Of a stretch of 64,000 nt of DNA, positions 8,553 through 19,830 are shown piece after piece (within the stretch, counting starts at the first letter, position 1; every line of letters starts with the position of its first letter). Origin of the DNA: Bacteroidales bacterium. Lineage in GTDB: Bacteria; Bacteroidota; Bacteroidia; Bacteroidales; GWA2-32-17. The stretch is taken from positions 1-64,000 of the forward strand of contig JAOAFV010000027.1 in the NCBI GenBank assembly GCA_026416095.1. The letters run 5' to 3'. The position numbers and the translations under genes were made by a program. The notes beneath the pieces were generated by a model, which ran no database searches, was not told where the DNA came from, and saw only the letters and a program-made list of their open reading frames with translations.

Positions 8553-9692
8553 CTAATTCATTCTGTTTTTGTAATCATCGTAAGAAAATTTTTTGAGTAA
8601 CTTAAATTCATTATCAACAGACCATAATCCAATACATGGATGATTAACACCATTAAACATATGTGTTTTCACAATTGTATAATGAGCCATATCTTCAAAA
8701 ACAATAATATCACCAATTTTCAATGGATAATCGAATGAATATTCTGTCATAAAATCACCTGCTAAACAAGAATTTCCTCCAATTCTATAAACATATTTTT
8801 TTTCATCACTAGCTAAACTAGCTCCCAGTATTTTAGGTTTATATGGCATTTCAATAGTATCGGGCATATGATTAGCAAACGAAACATTCAAAATTGCTGT
8901 TTTAACGTTATTATTTTCTACTATATCTAAAACTTTTGCCACTAAATAGCCTGCTTCCCAAACATAAGCAGCACCAGGTTCCATGTACAATTCAAGATGT
9001 GGATAATTTAATTTAAATCTATTTATAACAGAAATTAAATGATCTATATCGTATTCTTTATGAGTTATCAAATGTCCACCTCCTAAATTCAACCATTTTA
9101 CTTGTTTTAATAAATGCCCGAACTTTTCAATAAATGCCTCTAAAGTTTTTTCTAATGCAAAAGAATCATTTTCGCAAAGTACATGAAAATGTAGCCCATC
9201 TATTCCGTTTGGTATTCCTTTACTAAAATGCTCAGCACACATTCCTAACCTCGAAAACGGCGATGCTGGATTATATAAAGCTGTTTTCACTTCACTATAT
9301 TCGGGGTTGACTCTTATGCCAATGCTTATCCCTTTTTTTAAAACCTTCTCTTTATATTTATAAAACTGATTTAAAGAATTAAAAGTTATATGAGTTGAAA
9401 GTTCACAAAAAATATCTATATCTTTTTCGTCAATAGCAACACAATACAAATGAGTTTTAGTTTTAAACTCATTATAACTTAATAAGGCTTCATACACAGA
9501 ACTCGAAGCCGTTGCATCTATGTATTCTCTTATTATAGGAAAAATTTTCCATTGTGCAAATGCTTTAAATGCTATTAAGAATTTAATACCAGTCTTATTA
9601 GCCACAAATTTAATCTTTTCACAATTCTCTCTTATTTTCTTTTCATCGAATAAAAAACACGGATTTGGTACTAGTTCAAAATTAATATTCAT
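8553..9692 (-). CDS. nspC: Carboxynorspermidine/carboxyspermidine decarboxylase
   Basis: A 379-residue PLP-dependent fold-III decarboxylase. It removes CO2 from carboxy(nor)spermidine to give (nor)spermidine, in the alternative polyamine route that needs no S-adenosylmethionine decarboxylase. K43 in AFKAFA is the expected PLP Schiff-base lysine. NLGGGH (202-207) and EPG (238-240) form the phosphate site, and C309 in GNSCLAGD is the active-site cysteine. The length fits NspC rather than the longer ornithine/arginine decarboxylases. The partner dehydrogenase lies 140 bp upstream on the same strand, so the two pathway steps are paired. Whether the product is spermidine or norspermidine cannot be told from sequence; spermidine is commoner in this phylum. 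Confidence 0.93.
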   Translation of the reverse strand: MNINFELVPNPCFLFDEKKIRENCEKIKFVANKTGIKFLIAFKAFAQWKIFPIIREYIDATASSSVYEALLSYNEFKTKTHLYCVAIDEKDIDIFCELSTHITFNSLNQFYKYKEKVLKKGISIGIRVNPEYSEVKTALYNPASPFSRLGMCAEHFSKGIPNGIDGLHFHVLCENDSFALEKTLEAFIEKFGHLLKQVKWLNLGGGHLITHKEYDIDHLISVINRFKLNYPHLELYMEPGAAYVWEAGYLVAKVLDIVENNNVKTAILNVSFANHMPDTIEMPYKPKILGASLASDEKKYVYRIGGNSCLAGDFMTEYSFDYPLKIGDIIVFEDMAHYTIVKTHMFNGVNHPCIGLWSVDNEFKLLKKFSYDDYKNRMN

Positions 9693-9832
9693 TCTTAGTT
9701 TCTTAATCTTTAAAAAAACTTATTTAAAATACTAATAAATATTAAATTTTAAACTATCAGATTTTATAAATCAAATTCGCTCTTAGCGAAAAAATTATTC
9801 ATATAAAAAATCAAGGTATACAAATTTTTATT

Positions 9833-11038
9833 TTAATCTACTTCGAGGTCAATGTCAAAAAGTTCATGCCATGGTAAACCTTGTTTAGCAAGTTCTTCTA
9901 AATATGGGTCAGGATCAAATTGTTCAACGTTCCAAACACCAGGTTTATTCCAATATCCTTTGAAAAACATAATTACGCCGGTTACAGCAGAAACTCCGGT
10001 TGTATATGCAATTGCTTGTGTGCCTGTTTCTTGATAAGCGGCCTCATGAGAGCAATTATTGTAAATGTAATAGGTTCTTTCTTTACCATCTTTTATTCCT
10101 CTAATTCTACAACCAATAGATGTAAAGCCTTTATAATTGGGGCCTAATTCTGCTGGTCTTGGTAATATTTCCTTTAAAAATTCTAATGGTACTACATCAA
10201 AGCCTTTGTATTTAACTGGCTTTATAGAAGTCATACCTATATTTTGAAGCACTCTAAGGTGTGTTAAATATTCATCGCTAAATGTCATCCAAAACCTAGC
10301 TCTTTTAAGAGAAGGGAAATTCTTTACAAGCGAATCTAATTCTTCATGGAATATAAGGTACGATTTTCTAGGCCCAATTTCTGGATATGTAAGTATTCTT
10401 GATATTTCTAAAGGTTTTGTTTCGATAAGTTTACCATTTTCATAATACTTTCCATTTTGAGTTATTTCTCGCAGATTTACTTCAGGGTTAAAATTAGTAG
10501 CAAATGGTTTACCATGTGTACCTGCATTACAATCGACAATATCTAAATAATGTATTTCATCAAAATGATGTTTGGCTGCATAAGCTACAAATGCCTGTGT
10601 TGTTCCAGGATCGAAACCACAACCTAAAATGGCCGTAATACCACGTTCCTTATATTTCTCATGAAATGCCCATTGAGCTTCATAGTTATAACTAGGGTTA
10701 TCGTAGGGTTCATAATTTGCTGTATCCATGTACGACACCCCAGTTTTTAAACATGCTTCCATAATACTTAAATCCTGGTAAGGCAAAGCAACATTTATAA
10801 CAAACGAAGGCTTATATTTTTCAATAATCTTTACCACATTATCGCTATAATCGGCATCTACCTTATCAATTATTATATCTTTCTTATACTTTTCTTCTAC
10901 ATATTTTTTTATTTTTTCACATTTTTCTATTGTTCTACTAGCTAGTATAATTTCATGAAAAATATCTGAATTTAAAGCACATTTCACAGCTACTACCTGC
11001 CCTACTCCACCTGCTCCTATTATCAATACTTTGTTCAT
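9833..11038 (-). CDS. Carboxynorspermidine/carboxyspermidine dehydrogenase (saccharopine dehydrogenase family)
   Basis: A 401-residue NAD(P)-dependent enzyme of the saccharopine dehydrogenase family. It has an N-terminal Rossmann motif GAGGVG (8-13) followed by ASRTIEKCEKI, the form seen in CANSDH/CASDH enzymes. It condenses aspartate semialdehyde with putrescine or diaminopropane and reduces the imine to carboxy(nor)spermidine, which the neighbouring decarboxylase then processes. GCGFDPGTTQAF around residue 140 and the C-terminal EAYQETGTQAIAYTTGVSA segment also fit. It has a good minus-strand promoter just upstream. A lysine-pathway saccharopine dehydrogenase is the alternative, but the adjacent nspC makes the polyamine role much more likely. 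Confidence 0.9.
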   Translation of the reverse strand: MNKVLIIGAGGVGQVVAVKCALNSDIFHEIILASRTIEKCEKIKKYVEEKYKKDIIIDKVDADYSDNVVKIIEKYKPSFVINVALPYQDLSIMEACLKTGVSYMDTANYEPYDNPSYNYEAQWAFHEKYKERGITAILGCGFDPGTTQAFVAYAAKHHFDEIHYLDIVDCNAGTHGKPFATNFNPEVNLREITQNGKYYENGKLIETKPLEISRILTYPEIGPRKSYLIFHEELDSLVKNFPSLKRARFWMTFSDEYLTHLRVLQNIGMTSIKPVKYKGFDVVPLEFLKEILPRPAELGPNYKGFTSIGCRIRGIKDGKERTYYIYNNCSHEAAYQETGTQAIAYTTGVSAVTGVIMFFKGYWNKPGVWNVEQFDPDPYLEELAKQGLPWHELFDIDLEVD

Positions 11039-11056
11039 AGTGTAACAATTTTTTTA

Positions 11057-11089
11057 CAAAAATACATAAATTTCTTTGTATCAAACAAA
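11057..11089 (-). promoter_or_regulatory. Promoter of the polyamine gene pair
   Basis: On the minus strand TTTTG (plus-strand CAAAA 11086-11089 onward) is followed after about 21 bp by TATTTTTG (plus strand CAAAAATA, 11057-11064). This is a good Bacteroidetes -33/-7 pair, 18 bp ahead of the ATG at 11038. Confidence 0.6.
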
Positions 11090-11185
11090 ATTTTAATTTT
11101 GTTTTATAATGTATTTTGAATAATATTAACAAAATATTTTTAATTATTTTATCAAATTATTCACCTTAAATTCCTCATATTAATA

Positions 11186-11193
11186 TATTTTTG
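11186..11193 (+). promoter_or_regulatory. Promoter -7 box of the serine hydrolase gene
   Basis: TATTTTTG matches TAnnTTTG and ends 15 bp before the ATG at 11209. The TTG inside the box is in frame with the gene and can be mistaken for its start codon. Confidence 0.55.
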
Positions 11194-11208
11194 TATTCGA
11201 TAACTTTT

Positions 11209-12441
11209 ATGAAAAGGGTGTATTTTATTTATATTCTTCTAATTACAATAATAGTTTTATTTGCAAAATATAAAGTTATCAATAAAAACAATAAAAAATT
11301 TATTGTTACTATTAAAGAAAAAACAAAAGAAAATAACATAAGCAACTTTATTTCATTAAATTTTTACAGAAAAATATTTTATAAAAAAATCGATGATTTT
11401 TTTACTAAAAGTTTTAATTCTTGGCGGTGCGGTGGTGTTGTTTTTTTAGCCTATAAAGATGTCCCATTATATGTAAAATCGTTTGGCTATAATAACTCAA
11501 AAAAAAGAGAAAAAATTAATACATCTTATTTTTTTCAGATAGGTTCCATTACAAAACATTTTACTGCTGTTGCAATATTAAAATTAGCAGAAGAAAAAAA
11601 ACTTAACCTCGACGATCCAGTGCAAAAGTATCTACCATATTTCCCATTCTCCAATATAACAATAAGAATGTTATTAACTCATACTTCTGGCTTAGAAAAT
11701 TATCAGTACATAATCGAAGAAAAAGCAGAAAGTAAAAATAAACCTTTTACAAACGACGATTTAATTGCTTACATTATTAAATATAAACACAACTTTTATA
11801 ATAAACCAGGGAAAAAATTTATATATTCAAATACTGGCTATGCTATTTTAGCAAAAATTATAGAAGTTGTATCAAATCAAAATTTTAAAAATTACCTTAT
11901 TAATAACTTTTTCTCTAAGTATAATCTTAAATTCTTTTTTTATGACGATATATTTAATAAAAACGATTTTCACGATAAAATTGCTATTCCATACAAAGTG
12001 TACTACAATACAACACAATTCGATTATTTTTTAAATACAATCAACGGCGACAAAGGTATTTTTGCAAACATTTACGACTTATATAAATGGGACACTTTAC
12101 TCTTCAGATATCATTTATTATCTAAAAAATTTACCGATACACTTTTTAATGGTTACACCCTTACCAGAAATAAAATTACTAAATATGGATTTGGTTGGAG
12201 AATTACTGAATTAAAAAACGGAGAAAACAAAAAAATTATCTTTCATTCGGGCTGGTGGCAAGGCTATCAGTCTCTTTTGTTAAATATTCCTGACGACTCG
12301 CTTGTATTAATTGTTCTAAAAAATAAATTTACTGGCAAAGCTGTTATTGATTTCCGACGTTTTTTTAATATTTTTTATAATCAAATGAAAAACATTAAAC
12401 GACCTTATAAGATTGAAACAAATATTCTTGAACAAGAATAA
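11209..12441 (+). CDS. Serine hydrolase of the beta-lactamase/penicillin-binding (class C) family
   Basis: A 410-residue protein anchored by an N-terminal hydrophobic helix (about 5-20), with a serine beta-lactamase/D-alanyl-D-alanine carboxypeptidase-like domain (about 70-390). The three family motifs are present: S113-I-T-K116 (SxxK nucleophile), Y206-S-N208 (YxN) and H346-S-G348, which replaces the KTG triad as in class C-like esterases and peptidases. SLTHTSGL-type sequence (LLTHTSGLEN) after the nucleophile is also typical. Substrates in this broad family range from peptidoglycan peptides to esters and D-amino acid peptides, so the name stays generic. I start at ATG 11209 because the in-frame TTG at 11191 is part of the promoter box. 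Confidence 0.88.
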   Translation: MKRVYFIYILLITIIVLFAKYKVINKNNKKFIVTIKEKTKENNISNFISLNFYRKIFYKKIDDFFTKSFNSWRCGGVVFLAYKDVPLYVKSFGYNNSKKREKINTSYFFQIGSITKHFTAVAILKLAEEKKLNLDDPVQKYLPYFPFSNITIRMLLTHTSGLENYQYIIEEKAESKNKPFTNDDLIAYIIKYKHNFYNKPGKKFIYSNTGYAILAKIIEVVSNQNFKNYLINNFFSKYNLKFFFYDDIFNKNDFHDKIAIPYKVYYNTTQFDYFLNTINGDKGIFANIYDLYKWDTLLFRYHLLSKKFTDTLFNGYTLTRNKITKYGFGWRITELKNGENKKIIFHSGWWQGYQSLLLNIPDDSLVLIVLKNKFTGKAVIDFRRFFNIFYNQMKNIKRPYKIETNILEQE

Positions 12442-12502
12442 ATATTTTCTTTAGTAAGAGAAATATTTAAATCTTACTTTGAAAACTGAACAATTTTAAC
12501 AT

Positions 12503-12539
12503 AAAAAAAAGAAAGGTAGGCTTATGTGCCTACCTTTCC
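12503..12539 (-). terminator. Rho-independent terminator of the first glutamate dehydrogenase gene
   Basis: A perfect 11-bp stem, GAAAGGTAGGC (12511-12521) with GCCTACCTTTC (12528-12538), and a 6-nt loop. Read on the minus strand it is followed by eight U residues (A-tract 12503-12510). It lies 28 bp after the gdh stop codon. It is the clearest intrinsic terminator in the window. Confidence 0.9.
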
Positions 12540-12566
12540 ATTAAGTTTAGCTTTAATATTTTAATT

Positions 12567-13955
<1,389 letters not shown>

Positions 13956-14064
13956 TTATTTTGATAATTATCAATAGAAAAAAATATAATTATTAAACAA
14001 ATTTTTTGACTTCTTTTATTTACGCCAATTTATTTAATTTATAAATTAAAAAAATTTTTTCTTT

Positions 14065-17000
14065 ATGAAAGCAGATGAAAAACCATTATTTATCGAAGAA
14101 TTTATTGATACATTGAAATGGAAACTAAAAGAAAGAATTAAAGAACTTGATGCTATAAAAAAAACAGCCACACTAATTTCACAAAACACACCCTTACCCC
14201 AACTAATAAAAGAACTTTGCGAAATAATTCCAGCTGCCTATCAATATGTCGAAAATACATCTTGTAGAATAACAATCAATAACCACTTTTTTTCTTCTCA
14301 AAACTTCATAAAAGAATCTCAGTATTTTCAAAAAGTTGAAAGAAATACATTAAATAATGAAAAAGTAATTATAGAAGTATTTATTGATGAAAATTTCGCT
14401 TCTACATTAGAAAATGAACTTTTTTTAAAGGAAGAAGAAGATCTTCTAAATAATATTTCAATTCTTTTAGTAAATTATATTAACAATCTTAAAGCAAAAG
14501 AACTTATTTTAAAAAATAACGAAAATTTACTAGATATTAATTTTTTGCTTCAAAAACACAAACAAACTAAAAGTTTTTTACAACAGTACCTTAATCAAAC
14601 ATTTAATTACCTTTATTATTCTGAAGAAATATACAAGTATAAAGTAAAGCACGTACTAATAATTTCGAGCTTATATGATATTTATTCTATTACAAGCGAA
14701 TACTTTATGAGAGGAAACAAACATGAAGACAACTTTTTCCTAAACATGCCAATTTTATACGGAGCTACAACTGAAAACGAAATTATTGATATTCTAAACA
14801 TAAAGAAAATAGACCTTATAATATTAATACACGGAATTGATTATACATTTACACAAAATGTATTGAAGTTGTTTAAACAAAACAATTATAATATTCCTGT
14901 ATATGTTCTTTTTAATAACGAAAAAGATTTAACGTCGTTTGAAAAAAATAATCTTAAAGAATTATATTACAAAAGCTTTATATGGTCTTCCGATATTTTT
15001 CTTTTAATTACTATTTTTAAATTAACAGAAGATTTAATAAACATTGAAGAAGATTTAAAAATAGCTGGAGTACCAATTATTCTTGTTATCGAAGATTCTC
15101 CCTCGTACTATAGCAAAATTTTAACTAAAGTTTACCAAACTATTTTTAAAGAAATACTTACTTTAAAAAACGAACTATCTTTAACTGAATCAACATTTAA
15201 TTATAAGTTTCGACCAAAAATTTTACACTATACAACATTCAGTAAAGCTTATAATTTTTATCAAAAATACAAAGATCTTATATTTATTATAATTACCGAC
15301 ATTGAAGCTAACACCGATTCATTAAATAACTCAGAAGATAACTTGAAATATATTGAAGATATTTTAAAAGAAAGCAAACACATATCGTTATTAGCACATT
15401 CATCCGACGAAAAATATAGAAAAAAAATTTATGAATTGGGTGGTATATTTTTAAATAAAAACTCAAAAAGCTTCTATAACGACTTGAAAGATTTTGTTGA
15501 ATACAATCTTTATATATCTCATTTTAGATTTATAACTACCGACAACAAAGTATTTGGAATAGCAAAAAATATTAAAGATTTCATTAACCTGGTAGTTAAC
15601 ATACCTAACGAATCGCTTATTTTTCATGCTTCAAAAAATCATTTTGCTTTATGGTTTTTTACCTTAGGTGAATATAAAATATCTAAAATTTTATTTGAAT
15701 ACAAGGTTAGTAATTTTAAAAATGTAGATGAATTAAGAAGCTTTCTTATTAACATTATACATAAATATAAAATAGAACAAGAGAAAGGTAAAATAATAGA
15801 ATACGACGAATCTGCAATAACCGACGAAAGAAATATAGTCTTATTAAAAGGTGAAGCTATTGGAGGCAAAGCTCGTGGTTTGGCTTTTCTTAATACCTTA
15901 ATACATAATTTTGACTTAAGCCTTAGTATTCCAGGCATTATAATCAAAACTTTACCAACAATGATTATAGGAACCGAAGAATTCGATGCTTTTATGTTTA
16001 GGCATAAATTATATAAGAAAATTAAAGAAATAAACGATTATAAAAAACTAAGAGAAGTGTTTTTAAAATGTGAACTATCTAACGACCTTATGAATAAACT
16101 AAGAGCTATTGTTAAACAAATTAAAACACCCCTAGCAATCAGATCATCTAGCATGTTAGAAGATTCATCTTCATACCCATTTTCTGGAATTTTCGAAACA
16201 TATTTAATTCCAAATTCACACCCCGACGAAAAAGAAAGAATTGAACAAATAGCCGATGCAATAAAGCTTATATATTCCTCAGTATTTTCGCCGCAAGCTT
16301 TATCGTATTTTGAAACTATAAACTTTAGCTACGAAAGCGAAAAAATGGCAATAGTAATACAAAGTGTAACTGGTAAACAATACGAAAATTATTTTTTCCC
16401 CCATATTAGCGGTACAGCTCAATCTTACAGCTATTATTCAATAGGCAATATTGAGCCAAAATATGGATTAGCATCTTTAGCTATTGGCCTTGGACAATAT
16501 GTTGTTGATGGAGAAAAAACATTTAAATTTTGTCCTTCATTTCCTAAAGTAGATTTAATTTCAATAGAAGATTTATTAAACGAAAGTCAAACATTTTTTT
16601 ATGCTATTAATTTAAAAAACAAGAAGCCAAATTTAATTGAAGGAGAATACTCATCATTAGTAAAATTAGATTTGTACGATGCTGAACGCTTAGGCATTTT
16701 GAACCACATAGCTTCGGTTTATGACTATCAAAATGAAAGATTAGATACCTCGCTTAAAATTTCGGGCCCAAGAATTATTAATTTTGCCGATATTTTGAAA
16801 TATAATTACATACCACTGGCCGATGCTATTAAGTTTATACTTGATATAGGCGAAAACACAATGAAAACCCCAGTAGAAATCGAATTCTCCGTAGATTTAA
16901 GCAAAGATAATATTTATAGATTACCAACACTATATCTACTTCAAATAAAACCTCTTATAGGAAAAGATGATTTCACTTTAAATAATAGAATTCCAATTGA

Positions 17001-17508
17001 TAAAGAAAAAATTATAATATTTAGCGAAAAAGTAATGGGAAATGGTATAATTGATTATTTATCTGATATAATTGTTGTTAACCCCGAAAAATTCAATAGC
17101 TTGGTTACCGAAAAAATAGTTAAGGAAATTGAAGAAGTAAATACGAAATTTTTAAAAGAACATAAAGAATATATATTAATTGGCCCTGGTAGATGGGGGT
17201 CTAAAGATAAATTTATTGGAATACCTGTAATTTGGTCTCAAATATCAAAAGCTAAAGTAATAGTTGAATTAGAACTAAATAACTTTCCTCTTGATCCTTC
17301 TCTTGGCTCTCATTTCTTTCATAATGTAATTGCAATGAAAGTAGGTTACTTTTGTATTAAGTACAGAGGCACAAATGATATTATAAATTGGAATTTATTT
17401 AATAACTTTCAAAAATTATACGAAGGAAACTATATTTCTCATTACAAAGCCGACGTAAATGTTATTATGATAGGAAAAGAACAAAAAGGATATATTTTAT
17501 TAAAATGA
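14065..17508 (+). CDS. Sensor/receiver/ATP-grasp protein (PPDK_N domain), long paralogue
   Basis: A 1147-residue soluble protein. Residues 20-145 look like the GAF-like sensory module found ahead of many bacterial signalling domains (LIKELCEIIPAAYQYVE, then FLKEEEDLLNNI). Residues 193-325 resemble a pseudo-receiver. Residues 335-485 form a receiver with ED 343-344, D412, S446/S447 and K465. The C-terminal half carries an ATP-grasp domain of the PEP synthase/pyruvate phosphate dikinase type: GGKARG (600-605), RSSSMLED (693-700) and a late VEIEFSVD...LLQIKPL segment. It ends in a domain with GPGRWGS and GSHFFHN. No phosphohistidine (swivelling) or PEP-binding domain is present, so it should not be named PEP synthase. 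Function unknown; a paralogue sits at 19831-22824. Confidence 0.85.
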   Translation: MKADEKPLFIEEFIDTLKWKLKERIKELDAIKKTATLISQNTPLPQLIKELCEIIPAAYQYVENTSCRITINNHFFSSQNFIKESQYFQKVERNTLNNEKVIIEVFIDENFASTLENELFLKEEEDLLNNISILLVNYINNLKAKELILKNNENLLDINFLLQKHKQTKSFLQQYLNQTFNYLYYSEEIYKYKVKHVLIISSLYDIYSITSEYFMRGNKHEDNFFLNMPILYGATTENEIIDILNIKKIDLIILIHGIDYTFTQNVLKLFKQNNYNIPVYVLFNNEKDLTSFEKNNLKELYYKSFIWSSDIFLLITIFKLTEDLINIEEDLKIAGVPIILVIEDSPSYYSKILTKVYQTIFKEILTLKNELSLTESTFNYKFRPKILHYTTFSKAYNFYQKYKDLIFIIITDIEANTDSLNNSEDNLKYIEDILKESKHISLLAHSSDEKYRKKIYELGGIFLNKNSKSFYNDLKDFVEYNLYISHFRFITTDNKVFGIAKNIKDFINLVVNIPNESLIFHASKNHFALWFFTLGEYKISKILFEYKVSNFKNVDELRSFLINIIHKYKIEQEKGKIIEYDESAITDERNIVLLKGEAIGGKARGLAFLNTLIHNFDLSLSIPGIIIKTLPTMIIGTEEFDAFMFRHKLYKKIKEINDYKKLREVFLKCELSNDLMNKLRAIVKQIKTPLAIRSSSMLEDSSSYPFSGIFETYLIPNSHPDEKERIEQIADAIKLIYSSVFSPQALSYFETINFSYESEKMAIVIQSVTGKQYENYFFPHISGTAQSYSYYSIGNIEPKYGLASLAIGLGQYVVDGEKTFKFCPSFPKVDLISIEDLLNESQTFFYAINLKNKKPNLIEGEYSSLVKLDLYDAERLGILNHIASVYDYQNERLDTSLKISGPRIINFADILKYNYIPLADAIKFILDIGENTMKTPVEIEFSVDLSKDNIYRLPTLYLLQIKPLIGKDDFTLNNRIPIDKEKIIIFSEKVMGNGIIDYLSDIIVVNPEKFNSLVTEKIVKEIEEVNTKFLKEHKEYILIGPGRWGSKDKFIGIPVIWSQISKAKVIVELELNNFPLDPSLGSHFFHNVIAMKVGYFCIKYRGTNDIINWNLFNNFQKLYEGNYISHYKADVNVIMIGKEQKGYILLK

Positions 17509-17580
17509 TTGTCGTTCAATATTTTTTTTTAAAAAAAAATAAGGGAATTTTGTGTAAAAATTACTTAAAAGTAATATAAC

Positions 17581-19605
17581 ATGTTATCTCAAATTATCTT
17601 TATAACCTCGTTGTTTTTATCAATTGGAATTTTTTGCTATTCAATATACAAACAAATTTATATAAACTTTAAAATTACTCGACCTCTTAAAATAAATAAC
17701 TGGAAAAAAAGGTTTATTATTTTATTGAAAATAGCAATAGGACAATATAAAATATTTAGATTCCCATTTGCCGGAGTATTACACGCTATTACCTTTTGGG
17801 GCTTTATTATCATTTTGTTTGGCACTCTTGAAATGATAATTGATGGAATAACTGGTAACATAAAATCTTTATCATTTATTGGAAAACCTTATCAGGTTAT
17901 AATGATGCTAATAGATATTTTTGCTTACCTTATATTTATTTCAATAATCTTATTTCTCGGAAGAAGAATATTTAACATTGTACAACGATTCAAATCGCCC
18001 GAAATAAAGAAAAAATCAAAAATAGATGCTCTTATTTCTCTTTTGCTTATTTTAATACTTATGATTACGTTAATAATTATTAATTTACATGAAGTTAGCT
18101 CTGAAAAAACAAATTATCTTATATTAAGTAAAGTAATACACAATTTAACTGGTATAACTTTTAGCCACAATATAGCAAAAGGTTGCTGGTGGTTGCACAT
18201 TGAACTAATATTTTTATTTGCTAATATTTTGCCATATTCAAAACATTTTCACATTTTTACTTCATTACCAAAAGTATTTTTAAGTAGGTTAGAACCATTA
18301 TCATACATTAGTAATATGAAATCAATTACCGCTCAAATAGAATCTTTTAACAACAACTCCGAAGTAAACTCAGAAATCAACGAAAGATTTGGCATAAAAG
18401 ATGTTGAAGATGTTACATGGCTCTCATATCTCGATAGCATAAGTTGCACAGAATGTGGAAGGTGTGTCTCTGTATGTCCACAAAATTTAACTGGAAAACT
18501 TCTATCGCCTCGAAAAATAATGATGGATTTAAGAAAACGAATGAAAGAAAAAGGATATAAGTATTTTAAAAACAATGATTACAACGATAATAAATCGTAT
18601 CTTTATGACTACATTACTGAAGAGGAAATTTGGGCATGTAACTTATGCAATGCATGTGCAGGTGAATGTCCTATAAATATTTATCATCCCCAAATAATTA
18701 TTGACTTGAGAAGATTCTTAGTATTAGAAGAAGGAAAAGCAAAGGGAGGATTACAAAATATTTTTGCTAATATTGAAAATAATGGTGCTCCATGGCAATA
18801 CTCACCCGAAGATAGATTAAACTGGGCAAAAGAAGATAACATCGAAATACCAGTAATGAAAGATGAAGTAGCAAAAGGCCACTATCCTGAATACCTATAT
18901 TGGGTTGGATGCGCCGGAGCTTACGATTTTAGATATAAAAAAGTTGCTAAAAAGTTTGCCCAAATATTAAATAAAGCTGGTATTGATTATGCTGTTTTAG
19001 GTACCGAAGAAACTTGTACAGGCGACCCCGCAAAAAGGGCAGGTAATGAATTCGTTTTTCAAATGCAAGCTTTTAAAAATATTGAAATATTTAAGCGTTA
19101 CAATATAAAAAAAATTATTACTACCTGTCCTCATTGCTATAATATACTTAAGAATGAATACCCAAGTTTCGGTTATCAATTTGAGACCATACACTATACT
19201 ACTATTCTTAATAAGCTTTTAGATGAAAATAAATTAAAGCCACTACCTATCAATAACATTTCTGTAACATACCACGATCCATGTTATTTAGGAAGAGGTA
19301 ATAATATTTACGAAGAACCAAGAACAATAATAAAAAAATTAGGATATAAGATAATAGAAATAAAACAAAGTAAAAGCTTTTCAACGTGTTGTGGAGCAGG
19401 TGGAGCTCAATTTTTCAAAGAATCTGAAAAAGGTACACAAGAAGTTTACGAATATAGAACTTCTCAATTATTGCAAAGTAACACAAAAACTATTATTACA
19501 TCATGTCCCTTTTGTATAAACATGCTCAACGATGGCCTAAAAAAATTAAATAAAGATACTGAAGTAAAAATTTACGATATTACTGAATTAATAAACACTG
19601 AATAA
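17581..19605 (+). CDS. Membrane-bound heterodisulfide reductase-like iron-sulfur oxidoreductase
   Basis: A 674-residue fusion. The N-terminal third has about five membrane helices (near 1-22, 64-88, 105-127, 150-170 and 203-218) with scattered histidines, resembling NarI/HdrE-type cytochrome b subunits. Two ferredoxin-type 4Fe-4S motifs follow: C289xxC292xxC295xxxC299 and C353xxC356xxC359xxxC363. The C-terminal half has two HdrB/GlpC-type cysteine-rich (CCG) domains, with C444, C479, C516, C519 and then C568, CC603-604, C642, C645. This is the layout of membrane electron-transfer proteins moving electrons between quinones and a cytoplasmic partner. The partner is not encoded nearby. It lies 72 bp after one PPDK_N-type gene and 225 bp before the other. 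Confidence 0.9.
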   Translation: MLSQIIFITSLFLSIGIFCYSIYKQIYINFKITRPLKINNWKKRFIILLKIAIGQYKIFRFPFAGVLHAITFWGFIIILFGTLEMIIDGITGNIKSLSFIGKPYQVIMMLIDIFAYLIFISIILFLGRRIFNIVQRFKSPEIKKKSKIDALISLLLILILMITLIIINLHEVSSEKTNYLILSKVIHNLTGITFSHNIAKGCWWLHIELIFLFANILPYSKHFHIFTSLPKVFLSRLEPLSYISNMKSITAQIESFNNNSEVNSEINERFGIKDVEDVTWLSYLDSISCTECGRCVSVCPQNLTGKLLSPRKIMMDLRKRMKEKGYKYFKNNDYNDNKSYLYDYITEEEIWACNLCNACAGECPINIYHPQIIIDLRRFLVLEEGKAKGGLQNIFANIENNGAPWQYSPEDRLNWAKEDNIEIPVMKDEVAKGHYPEYLYWVGCAGAYDFRYKKVAKKFAQILNKAGIDYAVLGTEETCTGDPAKRAGNEFVFQMQAFKNIEIFKRYNIKKIITTCPHCYNILKNEYPSFGYQFETIHYTTILNKLLDENKLKPLPINNISVTYHDPCYLGRGNNIYEEPRTIIKKLGYKIIEIKQSKSFSTCCGAGGAQFFKESEKGTQEVYEYRTSQLLQSNTKTIITSCPFCINMLNDGLKKLNKDTEVKIYDITELINTE

Positions 19606-19830
19606 ACAGTGTATTTTAGAACAATCTATATAAATAATTTTCATAAAAAGTTATACATAAATAAAAATTTAAATATCTTTTATAATTTTCTAAATAAAAT
19701 AAAATTAACCATTTTCGAGATAATAAATCAATATGAGCTTCTATTACAAAAAGAAAATACTTATCTTTTATTTATTGGAAAAATATAAGAGAATAATATT
19801 TAAAGCGTTATAAGATAAAAATTAATATTT

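Noticed and set aside
9852-10147. Open frames opposite the carboxyspermidine dehydrogenase gene.
   Set aside because: They are antisense to a well-supported enzyme and encode no recognisable protein.
14065-17508. Naming this protein and its paralogue phosphoenolpyruvate synthase.
   Set aside because: The phosphohistidine and PEP-binding domains are missing; only the ATP-grasp part is shared.
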